This document shows, in pieces, positions 1 through 11,701 of a stretch of 64,000 nucleotides of DNA (the stretch's first letter is position 1; each line of letters opens with the position of its first letter). The translations under genes and the position numbers were made by a program. The stretch is taken from positions 5,580,001 to 5,644,000 of the forward strand of contig CM059625.1 in assembly GCA_030435675.1 (NCBI GenBank). The letters run 5' to 3'. The stretch comes from Steinernema hermaphroditum (lineage: Eukaryota; Nematoda; Chromadorea; Rhabditida; Steinernematidae). The notes below the pieces were generated by a model. That model was not told where the DNA came from and ran no database searches. It saw only the letters and a program-made list of their open reading frames with translations.

Positions 1-920
1 GCCCCATTCCTTCAGACGTATTTATCGGGGTTTCCGTTTTGCATCTGTCAGGTGAAATTCTATTTTCTTTTAGTTGCGGCTTCGTTGCTTTCCTTTATTC
101 TTGACGCCTGGAAGGCATTCATTCTTCTTTGTGTCTATTAGACGCACTTCGGTCATTCTGAGCACCATTCGTCCTCGTTGACTTGTATGCTACCAGGTAG
201 ACGCAGAGTTTTCGGATAGCAGGGACAACTCACTTCTGGAAGTTTCCATCACATCAGGACACTTCTGAAGTTCATTGCATTGCCTAAAGATTTCATCCAC
301 TCTGAATTCTTCTGCTTATCTCCTTTGAGTAGTGAGAGAGACCTGAGGCTGACCTGATGCTCAGCGTTCAGTAAAACAGTCGTTTCTTTAGTGGCCAGAA
401 TCTTCATTTTCTCTTTGCTAATCTTTAATATTAGGATCAGCCTGATTATTTGGCGAGCCTCAACTATAATATGCGAAGAAAATGAATATGGGTTCGCATA
501 CGGCTCTCTCTCAACTTTATAGGCGCCTAACGCGACGCATGAGTCAAGCTACTTTACTTTACTTTACTCTTCAATAAATGACATTCGTCATGCAAGGGAT
601 CTCATAATGCACACGGAATAACTGTAGATCACCGTAGTTGCTGCTTCTCTTCTTTCTTCGGCGCAGGGCACGAAGTCGGAGTTCAAGGCCCGACGTTCGA
701 AACCCACCATCCTTTCAGTGTTCGCGGACTTTGAAGCGATGAAGAGGCTGTATCCAGAAGATGTACAGTGGTAGCGGAGCGTGGGTCTCATCACCGGAGC
801 GGATGGCGGTGCAGGCTTCGGAGTTGGAGCGATTCTTAGGGTTGAAGCAACTCTAATAGTTCCTTTATTGTACACCCTTTGGAAAAGCGAGAACACATTT
901 GTATACTAGAATTACTGAAA
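1..920 (-). repeat. Possible degenerate retroelement remnant with (AAAGT)n tail
   Basis: No gene is recognised here. On the minus strand a 102-codon open frame (588-896) has no recognisable domain. It is followed at 551-570 (plus-strand TACTT repeats) by a short AAAGT-type simple repeat, the sort of tail left by RTE-like or SINE-like retroelements in nematodes. A B-box-like GTTCGAAAC lies near 693. This is inference from layout only; copy number elsewhere in the genome would decide it. The first 500 bases hold nothing else I can support. Confidence 0.25.
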
Positions 921-1401
921 GCAGTTTTGGAAAACGATTTTTGTGATTTCATCTTTGAGAAACTCGTTTAAAATTGCTTTATTTTTTTTTTGCCATATCC
1001 GCTCTTAGTCAGGTTTTCTGATCGGCCAATTATTGTTGTTTTTTTCATTTGCATTCCTCATCGTGTACGTAACTATTTTTCGTTCCGGCGGAAGTGACCG
1101 CTTACAAAAACCTTCGTACTCTTCGTACCATTGCGTGCATGACAATTTTCTACGCATCGTACAGAGTGGAAAAATATTGTTTTATGTTGGCTTGTATGAA
1201 CTGAAATTGTTAGAAAAGCTCTCATACATCGTCTCACGCGCTTCTGTCACAAATAACTAGCAACTAGCTTGTTTTTCACACCACCAAACAATATGTAATT
1301 TTAGTTCAGACAAATAGCTCAAATATTCGATGTCCTATGCACTAGTGCTAATGATAAATTTACGGAATTTCAAGAAAGTCTAGAGCATGTGACTATTTCA
1401 G

Positions 1402-3142
1402 AAGTACATCCCGGTGGACATTTACGGCGACTGTGGGAACTTGAATTGTAAACGAGGAGACACGTGTGAAGATATGCTCGATAACGAGTGAGTCGTAGTC
1501 AGGAACGGTAGGGAAGACATGAATCTTTCAGCTACCACTTCTACATAACGTTCGAAAACAGCATATGCGACGATTACATAACGGAGAAGCTGTGGAATCA
1601 AGGCTACCAGCGAAATGTCATCCCCATCGTTCTGAGACGTTCGGTGGTGGAGCCATACGTACCTCCGAACTCGTTCATCGCCGTCGACGACTACGACAAT
1701 CTCGAAAATCTTGCAGCCGAACTGTACAGGATAATGAACGACAAAGCCCTTTACGCGTAGGTGCAGCAGACCCCTGTTAGGCTGAAGCAAAGCATTCGTT
1801 TTGTCGAAAGTCTTTTTCGGCTAGCTAATGAAATCAGACCCGGTACAATTGGAGAACATTTCGGTCCTTAAAAACGGAGCTCTTTGTTCAATAGGAGGAC
1901 AATGGAGGCGCAAAAAGGCTAATACATTTACCCGAGGCACTTTTAATCATTTATGAAAAGGGAACCCAATTTCATTAATCCTGTTAAATACGCGTGCTAA
2001 TCAAAAATGCTTATGAACTCTGCGCAAATGATCAGTACGAAGGAAGCACACTGAGCGGTACTCGGAGAGAAGCTACAGTCTTGAAACATGGCTCGACAAG
2101 GTGCGCTCAATAAACACACGTCTCGACAAAAAAACTTCGCTGCTTTTCGGGTAAAGACGGCAATAGCCTTGCAGATAGAAAGATTGGCAAACAAAGAATC
2201 GTTTTTGTTCCAGTATAACCCAGTAGACTTTGTTTGGTGGGCTACCGGTCTCGAGAGCCTATGAAACACAGTGCTTTTCTGGAAACGGTTGCTTCTGGAC
2301 TCTCTGTGTGGCTCATTGCGAACGCGTTTGATTTGTAATTGGTCGTGATCGGTTCAACACCGACCTGAATCCTTTTTTTGTCCTGGCTAACAGTTATCAT
2401 TCAATTAGCTACCACATTCATCAAAATCTATGTCTCTAAAGAAGTGATCTATTGCTCTGCTCAATATTATGCCTTTTTGTATAAGTCATTCGAGTTTTAC
2501 ATTTTGTAAATTTCAAGCTCATGTGATATAACTGAAGATGATCAATGCTGATTTTTTGAGTCGGTCCATTAATGCAAGAGACATAATAATTTCGATAAGG
2601 GCTTGCTACCGCCCCTGGATATCCTACATTCCTCGTTCACAAGCACTGAGTAGCAAGCCATGTTATGACTCATCGTCGTATTGTTCTTGTTGTTTTTGTG
2701 TACAGCATCACAAAATCGCTCACCACTTACGTCAACGCAATTTGCTTTATTGCTATTTATGATGTTTGTGAAGCCGTAATTGCATCGTCGTCTGATTCAG
2801 ATCGTACTTCGAGTGGCGTCGCGACTACCACGTCATTTTCCTCAATGGCCAGGTTCACGACTCGGCCGAACGTCCATGGGGCTTTTGTCAGTTGTGCCGT
2901 CTCTCCCATATGAACCCCCGTCCGAGCGTGGTTATGAAGAACTTCACAAAAAGCTGGAAAAACAGCTGTGAGAATGACGGCGAATTCGTCTTCCAGCTCC
3001 TCAAGAAGACGAACCCCTCTGTAAGACGCATAACCATGAAATATAAGAAAATTCGTAAAATTCATTTCAGAATTCAATTCGGAATCGCCAGTCCCTTCGT
3101 CTGAAAGGGAAGATCGTCGAGAGCGCATTCGCAATCCATTGA
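1402..3142 (+). CDS. fut-1: Core alpha-1,3-fucosyltransferase (GT10), C-terminal half, 5' end not found
   Basis: Golgi type II glycosyltransferase that moves fucose from GDP-fucose to N-glycan core GlcNAc. Four exons join in frame: 1402-1487, 1532-1756, 2801-3020, 3071-3142 (stop TGA). The second encodes the family signature FENSICDDYITEKLW, and the third SYFEWRRDYHV followed by ERPWGFCQLCR, the conserved GDP-fucose-binding and C-terminal cysteine region of GT10. Upstream DIYGDCG and DTCEDMLD match the segment just before that signature in C. elegans FUT-1, recalled from memory; FUT-1 versus its paralogues FUT-3 to FUT-6 is not proven. Introns are 44, 1044 and 50 nt. The cytoplasmic tail, membrane anchor, stem and first half of the catalytic domain are absent, so the start lies left of the window, or the copy is truncated. 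An antisense 125-codon frame over exons 3-4 is a shadow. Confidence 0.85.
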
Positions 3143-3205
3143 CACCCCGCTACCTCCCGTTGACACCAAAGAATCTAGTCCCTTTCAATTCTTGTTGTTG
3201 TTTCT

Positions 3206-3540
3206 GTGATAGCTTTCGATTCATTCACGGGTCCGTACTTCGTCGCTCGAGCATAAATTTGCACCAAATCGCATCAGACGTGTTTACTGAAGAATCTTCT
3301 GTGAATCGGTAAACGCAAACGATATTGTCCACAACAGCCAGAGGCTGATGTTCGCCGTACTTCGAAAGTTCTCAAGATATCGGCCTACGCAGACTGACTC
3401 AGCGCATGTCTGGTCCACAAACAACTTAAATATTCTATCTGCGAGCGTCTTGAAAAATATTTGGGGCGAGTGCAAAGATGACAGCAGATATAACAGTATA
3501 AAGCGGCTTATCGAGATGCAGAAGATGGCCCAAAAAAAGG
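3206..3540 (+). other. Unassigned exon-like open stretch
   Basis: An open frame runs into a possible donor (AAAAAAG then GTGAGA at 3541). It reads ...VLKNIWGECKDDSRY and SIKRLIEMQKMAQKK, which looks more like a protein than chance, but no family is recognised. No convincing acceptor or start codon and no partner exons were found. It lies only 64 nt or more after the fucosyltransferase stop, so it could be a separate gene fragment, a pseudogene, or chance. Confidence 0.2.
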
Positions 3541-3599
3541 TGAGACCTTCGTTTTTCGTTTTCCGACCGGTGTCACTTTAGGAAGGTCACGGAACTGCC

Positions 3600-6530
3600 A
3601 CTTTATATTTATGTCTCGATGCCACTTTTTGGATCACTCTGGAACGTGTCGCTGGAGTAGACGAAAAGTAGTCGCTGGAGTCCAGCTCCAGTCTTGTTAT
3701 CCGTTTCTCTCCAGCGCTTCAAGAACATCTGGTGCACTGTCACACATGTTTTCGGAGAGATTTACATGAACACGTGTCAAGTAACGCTACATTAATTTTT
3801 GAAGATTATGAAACACTAGCAGAAAATTTTATCCTGTGTCATCTACCTGAAGGTTCTTTCTGTTTTAAAGTGTCTCTCACATTGAGGATCGAACTTCCAG
3901 ACTGACGATCGCTTCGAAGAGTGCTTTTCCTTCTTTGCCATATTACTTGTTTGCTTCAACTCTGAAAGTAAGATAGACGCTGCTGGGTACTAGTCGCCCT
4001 CCAGCGTCTAGACTGACTAGACGCCCTTTTGCGTCTACGATGGTACAAATAAAAGGGATGTGACAGTTAATAAAGATGAACCCCACTAGAATGGTCGTTC
4101 TCCACGTCACAATAGAAGCCATCGTACTAGCACACTATGACCAGTTCCATTGGTTGTTTTTTCGATCCTCTTCTTTGTCTCGTATTCGCAAAATACAACT
4201 TCACACAGGTGGAATATGAGACATTGTTTTCGACACCGTTCCACTGAAAGGTAATGTCACAAAGACAATAGCGTGCTTGGCTATAGCGAATTGTTAATAA
4301 CCAAAAACGAACGCCGTAGCGGACTTTTATGCCACCCCTCTACCCAACTGTAGAAAGGATTGATTATTATAATGCATCGCATAAAAGTGCAGATACAAAC
4401 ACAATAGCTCTACAATCGAAATGTTGATTAAACAATATCGTTGTAAACACTTATCTTGAACTCTTCTTTTGTTTTCAATGTAGGGTTGTCAGCAACCATC
4501 GTTATCGTCTGATAATAACGAAAAGATATCGAAGATGCTTCTGCGTCACACTTTCAGCGTCGGATGCACTTCTTTCTCCTTCTTCTCGTACGATATTTGC
4601 ATATTTCATACTCGTATTTACACATGCATTCGTTCCCGCTTCCAAACAAGTCCGCATAAGGCAAAAAGCAAAACAGCAGTGAACATTTCCGACATCCAGA
4701 CACCATTGCTATGACAACTTCCCAAAATGATGTCTACCTCCAGTCACAACACCATTAAGAAAATCGTCTCTACGATAGCAATGCCAAACATCATATTTCG
4801 CCGATAACGTGGCCACGTGGTCGCACGTCATCGAAATCCCTTCTATATCTTACATCCACTTTAAACCTGATATTGAAATTCTGCTAAACCGAGAACTTGT
4901 CGTAAAACGCAGCACTCAACACTTCTTACTTTCGGGGATTAATACTGATGTTCTCTAATGCAGGAAGTAAATCGAACCCCCATCATCCTATGGCATGGTT
5001 TCCGGATAGTTTCATTGTTTTTCGTCTCGATTGCCGTCAACACATGTAACGTCACGGTAATTGTTGTTTTGCGCACATCGACGAGCTAAGAAGTCCCTCA
5101 GGAATTAGGCTTCTCGGGAGTTCACTACGTACGTAAATCATCGAGCAGGCGACACCGAAAGTACACAGCGGAGATTTGTGCGACAAAATGCATGAAAATT
5201 TGTACTTTCTTAAGTATTGGAGCACGTACTTCGTACGACGAATACACATCATGCAGGTAGATGTGTGGTGCGTTCAACGAACCAGAAGCCCCCTTGACTC
5301 ACAGCCGATTTTCTCTCTGACATAATGCCAAGGCATACAAAGGATATCCACCTTCACAGGAAATTACTATGTTTTCTGGAAGCTTGCATTGTTCTCCGTT
5401 CTAATCACTACCTTTAACTGCGTTAAGACGCGGAACCCTACATGAAGTACTACGGAATTATTGCACCACCTACGCACAACACTACTCAGTCAACTCCTGT
5501 CGCTCCCTCTTATCCCTCCGTCCTTGGACGAGCAACGACCAAGCTTTTAAAAAACATTGTTTATTCACATCTTCTTCTCTTATAAGAATGTTTGGTCTGT
5601 GTGACATACATTGTTGTTGCTTTCTGCAAACAAGCAGTTGGGCGAAAACAGTGGAACAAAAAACAAGACAATTTGATGAGCCATCCAATTATACGCGCGA
5701 ACCCTCGCGTGTTGGTGTCTATGGAACATATCGTTTCTCTGAAAAAAAAAGTTAATTGCTTGGGGCCCGTTGATACGAAAACAAAGTCGGTGATTTGTAT
5801 TTGTAGTAGGATTACATAGACGCAAGCACCTTTCCTGGCATTAAGATAATAACATAATCAGAAGCTGTAGCGTGACGGAGCAGGATGATCAACATCCGAG
5901 ATGATCGCTTAGTAAGTACGTCAAACGGAAGCCGAACGAAAGAGCCTTGTATTTTTCGTTTTTCGCTTTTTTCTTAGTTTTATAGTGTACTACTACTTTA
6001 TACTACACATGTAAGCTTTGTTTTTAATGCACTATAATTTGGGTCCATGCGAAACTCGCACAAGAAAGTGCAGCTAGAAAAAAGGCCGGCTCGTTATCTT
6101 ACCCCCCCCCCTCCCTTATTGTCAATGGTTGTATGTTTTCCAACTCTTCGCCCAGACACACCGACATTCTTTGAACCGACGAAATCAAACCGACAAAACT
6201 GTGAATAAACTTAACGAAGCTTACATCAACAGACCCTACAACCTGGTATAGAACTCCGTTCACAGAAAATGGTTCATACTGGATTGTTACGTAAAGGACC
6301 TTATCCTTAACATTAGATGGAAGTCAGCTCATAGTTCCCTCAATGTACCCTCACAACATTTCAGCCAAATGAATTCGGCGCTGCGTACTGAGAAACACAG
6401 AAACGGCGGATTTTAAGGATAACGGGCAGTCTCTGCCGGAAACCACTGTGCACTAGCGTTGTCGCAAGCTTACAATCCGACTTTGTTTTCGCAGTTCTAA
6501 ACCCTAAGCTGCTAGGATTACACCCTAGCA
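3600..6530. other. Intergenic stretch, no gene seen
   Basis: AT-rich intergenic DNA without frames that splice into a recognisable protein. It contains a short inverted repeat around 3972-4008 (AGACGCTG ... CAGCGTCT) and a C-rich run at about 6102-6114. Several short open frames (for example 5482-5825, both strands) overlap one another on opposite strands and show no domain, which argues for chance. Confidence 0.5.
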
Positions 6531-6536
6531 AAGAGT

Positions 6537-7112
6537 TCACCACATCTTAAGCACCCGGTTTAAAAGGGCCATTCCGATTTTGGCACATCTCTCTCTGTGG
6601 ACCCGTTCTGCAGCCGTTCCAGACTCTTGAATCGAGCAAACCTTATGACACTTGGAATTGGGCAAAATGGAGCAGATCGCGTTTTTCGAAGCACTCAACG
6701 ATCGAACAATGGAAGAGAATAGAGTTTCTAGTGTTTTGGCCATTCGAGGCACACAGTCTTTAGCCTCACTCCAATTCTTATAGAAAACTTTCCGAGACTT
6801 CGACTTCTTAAAGGTAATTCTGGAAAAATTCGCGTTTGCGTGCTTCTTCACCATTGTTGGCCTGTGATGAAAAGAATTTTTGATTGTGTTTTCCAGCGAT
6901 TTCCGAACAACGAAGCTTATTCTAGGACACCCCTTTGAAGACGGTCGATAAGCTTGATTATCGCTGTTTGTAACCCTCGCCTCTTGACAAATCGACGCTG
7001 AAAGGTCAAACCTCATTATTCGGCAGTGCCTTTCCGAGAAAACATTCCTTTTAATTAGGTGGCTGTAATCTCGAACCAAAGTAATTGAGAAGAGATCTGC
7101 TCTACACAGCAC
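6537..7112 (-). CDS. Unrecognised 191-codon open frame
   Basis: The longest single open frame in the gene-poor 3-11 kb region. The product is rich in Ser, Lys and Arg with scattered Cys, has no signal peptide, membrane segment or motif I know, and no splice partners were found. The listed frame may begin at a non-ATG codon. It could be a degenerate gene, a mobile-element remnant, or chance openness; I do not assign a function. Confidence 0.2.
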   Translation of the reverse strand: MLCRADLFSITLVRDYSHLIKRNVFSERHCRIMRFDLSASICQEARVTNSDNQAYRPSSKGCPRISFVVRKSLENTIKNSFHHRPTMVKKHANANFSRITFKKSKSRKVFYKNWSEAKDCVPRMAKTLETLFSSIVRSLSASKNAICSILPNSKCHKVCSIQESGTAAERVHRERCAKIGMALLNRVLKMW

Positions 7113-7379
7113 TACAATCTAGCTAATGCATTGGAGGGTCATTCGGTTTCGCTTTCTCTCCCGGAGTTCGCCTGACCTTGGCTACGAACACGTAAGATAA
7201 GTTTTCTTTCGAAGGTTTCCAGATTATTGTGTCTCTTGATACGGACAAACGAAACCAAAGATTGAGGAACAAGTAAGTGCTTGGCGACGCCGTGGGCTTC
7301 CTCAGCATCGGTCATTATTTTAATTCGCTTGATCAAGCCGAGAGTTGTGGATGCGGCGGAGCGATAACAAAACTAATTA

Positions 7380-10300
7380 GCGAAAAATGAGCTTCTCCCC
7401 GAGGACTCGTGATGAATATTTCAAAATGGCGGAAGTTTGATGTGAAGGAAAACTCAATTAAATTTCTTCAATAATTCATGACTATGGGACTAAAGAACTC
7501 GGCCACCGTATACCACCTGCGCCCCCGGAACTCCCAGAAGATGCATGGTGGCAAAAGTAAGAGTGCGCTCAAAAATGGGACACCACTTCTTTCCGTTCGG
7601 TTTCGAATTACGCACATCGATATCGGTGGGTGCACGGTCGCTTCAGATCGTCGAGATATAGGATACCGACGGAGTTCACCGTGTGCATGTTCCTTCGGTG
7701 TTTTTACTGCGTGTGTGGTCTTGGGCGGTAGGCAAGCGCGGCCGCCATCCCTTGGCCAAGGAGCGTTGAAGGTCCGGAAGAGGAGGGACTGGCAGCTTCG
7801 CGCATTTTAAAGGGCTTCCTTCCACCTGGCTCCCTGGCTTTATCCTTGGCCCTCCGCGCGCGGTGTATCTTTTATTCATCGCACTATAGCTGCCGCCGCC
7901 GACTGTCGGCGCTGATGGCCGCGCACGCCGAAACTGGTTTCTGCTCCTTCGACTCGCAAGCCACTCGGGGTTAGGACTAACTGACTCCGTTCTTCTCTCC
8001 AGCGCAGCCTTCTCACGCACGATCATTTTTCAAACGTTCATAACCAACTGTCTTTTCTAATCGATTTGACACCCTAAAATGGAACACCAGCGTCGATCGG
8101 TTACCGCGTCACCGATCTCTTCCTCCTTGCGTTCTTCTATCGTTTCACGCATAGTCAATCAACGCAGCTGTCGTAAATCACGTGTTTTGTCACCTATTGT
8201 CTCAAACGCACCAGGCCATATTGGCTTGAATGAGGCTGGCTCGAGTCTTTTGTACGACACTCCCTCATTAGCATGCAGCCGCGGCGGCGGCATCTGTCGC
8301 CCTTCCCGATCTCCGCCCCAATGAGGTCAGCGCTCGTTATTATTGCGCAAAATTGGCAGCCGAGAGATCCAATTATGCCATTCGTGTATCGAGATACATA
8401 TATTGGCCCTCAACGGCCATTTGCCCCTTTTTGGTTTGTCTTCATCCCGCCGGGCCGGCCCCACTCGGCGTAACGCCCGGCGGCCGCTCCGGGTAGTTGG
8501 ATCGCCTAAAGGGACTTTTCGGAGTTGTATTTGGCCTCGTTAACGGATGACTTCCAACAATTTGAATGGACATTATGTAAATTGGCGTAGCGAATCCAAT
8601 TTCAATCGATGGATTCCAATGCGTGTGTTGCCAAATGTTCGCGCGGATGGCTGACTAATGCCCTCGTTTCGTTTTCCTTTTCTATTCTTTTTAGTCCACT
8701 CGTCCTTATGCTATTCTTCTTCGCGAAGTATGTACTAGCGTCGGAGGCGGCAGTCTATGAAACATGTCCCTATAATCCCGGCAACACCTTGTTCGTTCTG
8801 GAACGACGCGCTTTTGAGGGACCTTTCAAAAACATCTGACACTCCAGAGCAATTTCGGCATAAGGGTCTTCCCGAGCAGGCATTGTTTGTCAGCGGCGAT
8901 TTCATTTTTATCCTCCTTGTGATGGCGCATTGTCGAGTAATTCGGTTCTCGGCGGGGCAGTTGTCTTGTTCCGCCAAAAATCAGCCTACGTTGCAAGAAA
9001 CAAAGAAGAAGGTCCGCGGGAATCTAATGAAAGTCTCTCCCCAGGATCCGAGGTCCATCTGCTCTGTTCACACTCAAAAGCAGCTTTACTTGACGCATGC
9101 ACGTACGTCGGAGGTGGGCGGTGACGCTGATAAGCGATAGGCTTCCTAGAAGTGGCCGACTCTAAGGTTTTCGCACTTATGTCCGGTGCCGTAGATGTTG
9201 GCGTTGGCACGATTATGTAATCAACGCTTTTTCATTCTGTTTTTCTGTCCTCTCGCCTATGGCAACTTAACGTAAAACCATCATTTGGCTTCCAAACCTA
9301 TCGTAGATCAAGAAGAGTGCATAGAGAACTCATTTCTCCTCTGTGCTCTTCTCGCCTCCATTTACAAATTAATTTTCTCGACCGCACTCATTCTCGTGAA
9401 GCCGACGGGTAGAGTGCGTTTCCGCGTCGAGTCGCCGAAGAGCTTCCGGGAGGTACAACGAATCTGGCCAATGCCCGCTGCCCTTCGCACGCCTCCATGC
9501 CCTTTGGAAGCTTCGGAACGCTAGCGTCCGAATTAAACTTTCGCGCGTCGAAGGTCGTACTTCTTTTTCCCATGAATTTTCATGGAAAAAGATGTACTTT
9601 TTCATGACAAGGTACACAATTAGTGCCGTCGTCGCGCTATTCGTCACCGACGATCTCTCTCCTCTCCTCCGCTTCTAATTAATGCATAGGGAAGTTAGTG
9701 TCGGCTTCGGCTATGTTTACGTTTGTACCAATTAGACGGTGGATGTTACTATTGTGGCTTCTTGTTTGTCCGTTTGCACTTGACTAGCCTCCTTCACGTA
9801 AGTAGTCGGCGCAGCAAAAGAAAAACAATCGAAAAGAATCTTCGGTAATCCCTTAAAGGGGCTGTTTTCCATTGCCTACAAATGGCGTATTCCGAGATCC
9901 TCTCGTTTCGAGCCTTTAATAGGGCCCCACGTTTGCGGTTGTAGAGAATCGTCGACGATCGTAATTAATTATAAATGATGTTTTTGATTTCGTCAAAACT
10001 GGTTACAAATTTATGCGTTGTTCACAAACGCTCAGCCGCTCGACGACCGTCCGAAGTACCTTTCAACTCCCGTGCCCTCTATTCGGCGGAAGATGGCGCG
10101 TGTCGCCGTCGGCGACCGTCTCCTCGGCCCCCGGAACATTTTTTTTCACGATCCTCTTTAAGCGGTGTTTTCAATCTCTACGGCTATTCCGTTATTCCAT
10201 TTCGTCCTTTAAGATATGCTAAGAGGAATTAAGCATCGCCATAGGCAATTATGCGTCTACGCACGGGGTGCGATTATTAATTCACGCGCGGGAGCTTCGT

Positions 10301-11701
10301 TCGCTCTCGGGCAAAATGAGATGATGAGTCGGTGGCATTATTGCCACGCTCATTTTCCACATTTCATCGACGACGTCGTCGAGACAGCCCACGTTCCGGA
10401 GCTCTTAGCGCCCTACCGGAAGCCTTCTACGAACCACCCGTTTATCGCTCAACATCCACACATCCGTTCTTAATCGAATCCTGACACTCACAGGTGTTTT
10501 GTATATCTCGTTTTTCAGCTGTTTCTTGCTTGAACCCCTACGGATTATCGCAGTACCATGCTCCGCGGGAAGCGGGGGTAAAGGCGCTAATTTGGTGCCG
10601 GCGTCACTACCTTTGCTGGTTCGCAAAAACAGCGCGTCCTTTAAGCCCCCAAAGCCGTCAGCCTAAGGCGTCAATTGACCTTTAAGACATGAAAACATGG
10701 AGTCCGACTTCGTTCGGTTGGCACCCTTGCGTCTGCTCCATTAAACGATTAAACACTCGGTGGTAGTGGTTCGGAGAGTACGGTAGCGGGGACAAGCTTC
10801 ATTAGGACTAATTTGCATGTGTGCTCAATGAGTCAGCGCAGTCGTGTGTGGCGTCAAGGGAGACGCGACAACAATGACGGCATCGTCGACCTAAGGCGAC
10901 GACCACCCGTGCGAAATAAACGCTTTCATTTGCCTTCGGTGGTGTTCGAGCTTTCGGGAGCGCGCGAGAAACGCGCCTAAAGCCTCACTCCTCCTCTGCG
11001 ATCAATTCGCGTAGTTGCCGTCCGTTCTCTATCTAAGTTGATGCCGGCGCCTCTAGCGGTGGCTCTGGAACTGGGCGGCCCCGAGCTCTCGCGCGCGCGA
11101 GCGCGAGAACCGCTCAAGCGTCTCCGGGGACTCTGTGTGTCTGCGCGATTCATGATTTCACCACCGCTTCCATAAGCAGAAGACCGAGCGAACGACGAGG
11201 CGACCGCCGCCTCGGGCACAAGCAAAGCGCTTTCCCTCGCTAGGCGTAAGCGCGTGGCGGTGGCACATTCACTCTCTCACTCGCGCTCCCGCGCGCCTTT
11301 CTCCAATGTGCCCTTAGCAAATCTTTTCCCAACTCAACCCATAAATGTTTGGCGGCCCACTACGAGGCCAATGGTCGATTGGCCTCTTCCGTCTCCGTGT
11401 TTTTCGCCCTCATGACTCACTATAGTGCTACGATCCAGAACTGTTTTGGTGCCGGCGCTGCCGCTACAGGTACTTGAGACCATTTCTGGAATGTTAACGC
11501 GTTCGCGGACATCGAATTAGTCATCGCCACCTTTATTGTCATACCATCATTCTCTTTCACGCGCATGACGCCGTGCAATTCGGCCTCCCAGAAATTCCGT
11601 TTATTGCAGGTGGTCCTTCTGTGCCCCTCAGAACCTCCCCGGGCCACTGATCGCTGATTTCGTGACCGTTCAAACTGTTCAACTCGCGCGCCCCCATCGT
11701 C
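7380..11701. promoter_or_regulatory. GC-richer, gene-free block upstream of casy-1
   Basis: About 4.3 kb with no supportable exon. It is visibly richer in GC (with CG-rich words such as GCGCGCGCGAGCGCGAG near 11090) than the AT-rich intergenic DNA elsewhere, and has scattered TAATTA/ATTAAT homeodomain-type cores (near 9369, 9677, 9964 and 10272). Its position directly upstream of a neuronal gene suggests a long 5' regulatory region. Function is inferred from position and composition only. Confidence 0.3.

Noticed and set aside
2757..3134. Minus-strand 125-codon frame with a vague Bcl-2/CED-9-like look (TFGRVVNL)
   Set aside because: It lies exactly antisense to fucosyltransferase exons 3 and 4, whose frame gives unmistakable GT10 motifs with correct splice phases.
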